Positions 61,736 through 64,000 of a stretch of 64,000 nucleotides of DNA are shown here, piece by piece; the stretch's first letter is position 1; each line of letters begins with the position of its first letter. The notes under the pieces were generated by a model. It searched no databases. It saw only the letters and a list, made by a program, of their open reading frames with translations, and was not told where the DNA came from. This DNA is from DATJHM01 sp963777355 (GTDB lineage Bacteria > Chloroflexota > Ktedonobacteria > Ktedonobacterales > Ktedonobacteraceae). A program made the translations under genes and the position numbers. The stretch is from positions 124,001 through 188,000 of the forward strand of contig CAVZQK010000002.1 of NCBI GenBank assembly GCA_963777355.1, given 5' to 3'.

Positions 61736-63754
61736 ATGCCTTTAGAAGGATTGCAGCTTGGTCATTACCAGCTTGTACGCCTTATCGGCAGCGGTGGTAT
61801 GGGCGAAGTCTATCTTGCAGACGATACAAGCTCGGAGCGTCAGGTCGCACTCAAGATTATTCGTAGTGAAACAATGCTTGGTACTGATGCTGAGCTGGTG
61901 AAACAGTCCATTCGCCTCTTTCAGCGCGAGATGAAGGCCGTGACTCTGCTCGACCATCCCCATATTCTTCCTCTCATCGCTTTCGGTGAGGAGGAGATCA
62001 ATAATTTTACCTACACTTATATGGTTATGCCTCACTGCCAGGAAGGTTCTCTTATTGACTGGTTGCGCAAAAAAAACTCTGCCGGTGTGCTTCCGCCTGA
62101 AGATGTTGCCTCTCTGGTCGAACAGGCCGCTGAGGCGATTCAACATGCCCATGACCACCAGCTTATTCACCAGGATGTGAAGCTCTCCAACTTTCTTATT
62201 CGCAGCCAGCCGCAAGAGACAAGTTGTCCCGCTCTGTTGCTTGCTGACTTTGGCATCGCTAAATTTACTACTGCTACTGCAACAAGTAGCCAGAATGTGC
62301 GCGGTACTCCAGCCTATATGGCCCCGGAACAATGGAGCGGCGATGCGGTCCCTGCCACCGATCAGTATGCGCTTGCTATCATGGCCTATCAACTTCTCGT
62401 TGGTACCCTCCCTTTCCAGGGTACGCCAATGCGCATTATGCACCAGCATATTCATACTCAGCCCAGGCTCCCCAGTATCATAAATGTGAAGCTCCCGAAA
62501 GCCCTGGATGCAGTCCTCCTGCGTGCTATGAAGAAAGATCCTGAAGACCGCTTTGTCTCTGTTACAGCCTTTGCTCACGCCTTTCGCGCCGCCCTGACCG
62601 TTTCAGATGAGACCCTTGCTTCAAGTGGCGTTCATCTGGAGGCTATTCCTGTGCAAACGGAACTTCAGGCTGTGGTTCTTCAGGATGAAGCGCAAAGAGA
62701 AGCACAAGATACTCTGGAAGTAAGATCCAGGGAAACCGGCGAAATAGCCTCCCCTTCGAGCGACCCGGTGAGCGCTGCATCTATCGCGTCTCTAAACACA
62801 TCCGAACCTCTTCCCACTATTGCTGTAAATAGGCGACATCAGCCACGCAAATCTTCTCAAAAGACTATCCTTAAAGTTGTTGGCGTTGCTCTGTTACTGC
62901 TGATAAGTGGCCTTAGTTTTTTGTATTCTTCAGGTGTTACTCATATTGTATTGGGTGCTCAGCCAACTATTACTCCCAGCTCACAAAGCACCATTGCTCA
63001 AGTCAACACTCCTCCACCAACGCCAATACCAACTTATCAGACTAAAGCCGTTCCAACCGCTGTCAAAGCCCAGCCGACAACGGCCCCGCTCATCCTTCAA
63101 CCAACCACACCGCCTACTCAACCAATTCAACCAACCACACCGCCTGTCCAACCAATTCCGCCAACCTCGCCACCTATCCAACCGACGCCGACCCCCGTAC
63201 CGCCGACGCCAATACCACCGACCTCCGTGCCGCCGACGCCAACCCCAACCCCAATTCCGCCAACGCAGCCTCCAGCTCCTGCACCGTCGTCTGTGAGAAT
63301 CCTGGGGAATTTAACGAACTGGAATACGTATTGTCAGTCAATCGGTGATGTCTCTGCTATTAACGCTAACGGTACCGCCTATGGTTGGCGCTGTGTTACC
63401 CCTTCAGGTCAGCAGGTCGGCATTAATGCGGATGCCGTGTGCCATTTGCAATATGGTGACTCTCAGTCTATAGGCCGCCTGAGTGATTACTATACTAGTG
63501 CTGGCTGGCAATGTATGACCGGCGGCCAGAAAGTTGGTATGGCCACAAACTGGAATGGCTATTGTCAGTCCATCGGCAATACATCCGCCTCTCTCGATGC
63601 AAATAATGGCTATGGCTGGAATTGTGTTGCCCCTTCAGGTCAGCATGTCGCTCTTAGCGTGACCTCTCTTTGTGGTTGGCAGTATAATATCTCTGGCGCT
63701 GTTGACCGCCTGGCTAACTACTATGATCCGAACTCCTGGGAATGCTGGGGCTAA
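61736..63754 (+). CDS. Receptor-type Ser/Thr protein kinase with duplicated Cys-containing outer domain
   Basis: A 672-residue Hanks-type kinase. The N-terminal catalytic domain (about 1-285) has the glycine loop IGSGGMGEVYLADD, ATP Lys 40 in VALKII, catalytic HQDVKLSN with Asp about 147 (HQD rather than HRD), DFGIAK at about 171, and GTPAYMAPEQW. One membrane segment at about 378-400 is followed by a Pro/Thr-rich stalk of tandem TPP-like units. Two external repeats follow (starting NWNTYCQSIG at about 528 and NWNGYCQSIG at about 605), each with paired cysteines and a C-end resembling DYYTSAGWQC. No PASTA domains are present. The ligand is unknown. Confidence 0.93.
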   Translation: MPLEGLQLGHYQLVRLIGSGGMGEVYLADDTSSERQVALKIIRSETMLGTDAELVKQSIRLFQREMKAVTLLDHPHILPLIAFGEEEINNFTYTYMVMPHCQEGSLIDWLRKKNSAGVLPPEDVASLVEQAAEAIQHAHDHQLIHQDVKLSNFLIRSQPQETSCPALLLADFGIAKFTTATATSSQNVRGTPAYMAPEQWSGDAVPATDQYALAIMAYQLLVGTLPFQGTPMRIMHQHIHTQPRLPSIINVKLPKALDAVLLRAMKKDPEDRFVSVTAFAHAFRAALTVSDETLASSGVHLEAIPVQTELQAVVLQDEAQREAQDTLEVRSRETGEIASPSSDPVSAASIASLNTSEPLPTIAVNRRHQPRKSSQKTILKVVGVALLLLISGLSFLYSSGVTHIVLGAQPTITPSSQSTIAQVNTPPPTPIPTYQTKAVPTAVKAQPTTAPLILQPTTPPTQPIQPTTPPVQPIPPTSPPIQPTPTPVPPTPIPPTSVPPTPTPTPIPPTQPPAPAPSSVRILGNLTNWNTYCQSIGDVSAINANGTAYGWRCVTPSGQQVGINADAVCHLQYGDSQSIGRLSDYYTSAGWQCMTGGQKVGMATNWNGYCQSIGNTSASLDANNGYGWNCVAPSGQHVALSVTSLCGWQYNISGAVDRLANYYDPNSWECWG

Positions 63755-64000
63755 GCGAATATCCATACGTGCATACAAACATGCAGTTTTTTGCAGAATC
63801 ATGGATGGAATAGACATAAAATTTGCACGTTTCGCTATCACATTTACAAAGGCGATGTGGTACCATACATTTATACGTTATCTTTTTAGGATGAGAGGTA
63901 ACAGTTTTTGCAGCAATCGGTCATAATTATGGGAGAATTGCTGTACATGCAGAAGACATGCGCGAAGCAATCTGAAGTAATCTGAAACAATCTGAAGAAG
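63755..64000. other. Right-edge sequence, no gene seen
   Basis: The last 246 bases hold no credible gene. The final 30 bases contain short repeated AATCTGAA units, probably the start of the next intergenic region. Confidence 0.4.

Noticed and set aside
63672..63926. Plus-strand frame overlapping the kinase 3' end
   Set aside because: It starts inside the kinase gene in another frame, continues into AT-rich DNA, and has no ribosome site.

Overview
The window looks like a chromosomal segment of a Gram-positive-type soil bacterium, most probably a Ktedonobacteria-like member of the Chloroflexota. This is an inference, not a measurement. It rests on mid-range base composition, large LuxR-type ATPase regulators that share an unusual N-terminal domain, a Ser/Thr kinase with a proline-rich extracellular stalk, a deazaflavin(F420)-type nitroreductase, sigma-70-like promoters and strong purine-rich ribosome sites. 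No rRNA, tRNA or confirmed CRISPR array was seen.

Layout. 0-2.3 kb: the decayed edge of a probable CRISPR type III neighbourhood (a frameshifted csx15-like gene), then a CTP-synthase-like amidotransferase and a GrdB-like reductase. 2.7-7.7 kb: a membrane diguanylate cyclase, a small membrane protein, an M20 deacylase and a Na+/H+ antiporter. 7.7-9.7 kb: a minus-strand group with a Nudix hydrolase (broken), a VOC protein, a HAD hydrolase and a small acidic protein. 9.8-14 kb: two surface lipoproteins and a two-component system. 14.2-18.1 kb: a MarR-controlled ABC-2 exporter operon. 18.5-25.6 kb: malic enzyme and two LuxR-type regulators, one decayed. 26-35.2 kb: a LacI regulator, a five-gene Opp/Dpp-type importer and a GH1 beta-glucosidase, which together form a coherent beta-glucoside uptake and hydrolysis locus. 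35.3-40.6 kb: a broken GAF histidine kinase, then a galactose operon (galT, an inositol-phosphatase-like gene, a frameshifted galK). 40.8-46.2 kb: a K+ channel, an L,D-transpeptidase and an mhqO/mhqD-like pair. 46.2-53 kb: an accessory zone with many orphan genes, gene remnants, dispersed repeats and an IS remnant. 53-58 kb: a LysR/quinone oxidoreductase pair, a cupin, a DinB-TPR protein and a dehydrogenase behind two perfect palindromes. 58-63.8 kb: a DUF3592 protein, a GT39-like membrane protein and a receptor Ser/Thr kinase.

Two themes run through the window. First, at least seven genes carry single-base frameshifts in otherwise well-conserved reading frames, which means either many young pseudogenes or an indel-prone assembly. 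Second, two related families of short intergenic repeats, both starting GTAGGG and both holding a small internal palindrome, recur about ten times. One copy pair sits inside a 187-bp element with 32-bp terminal inverted repeats and 16-bp flanking direct repeats, a MITE-like structure that is the best candidate here for something undescribed.
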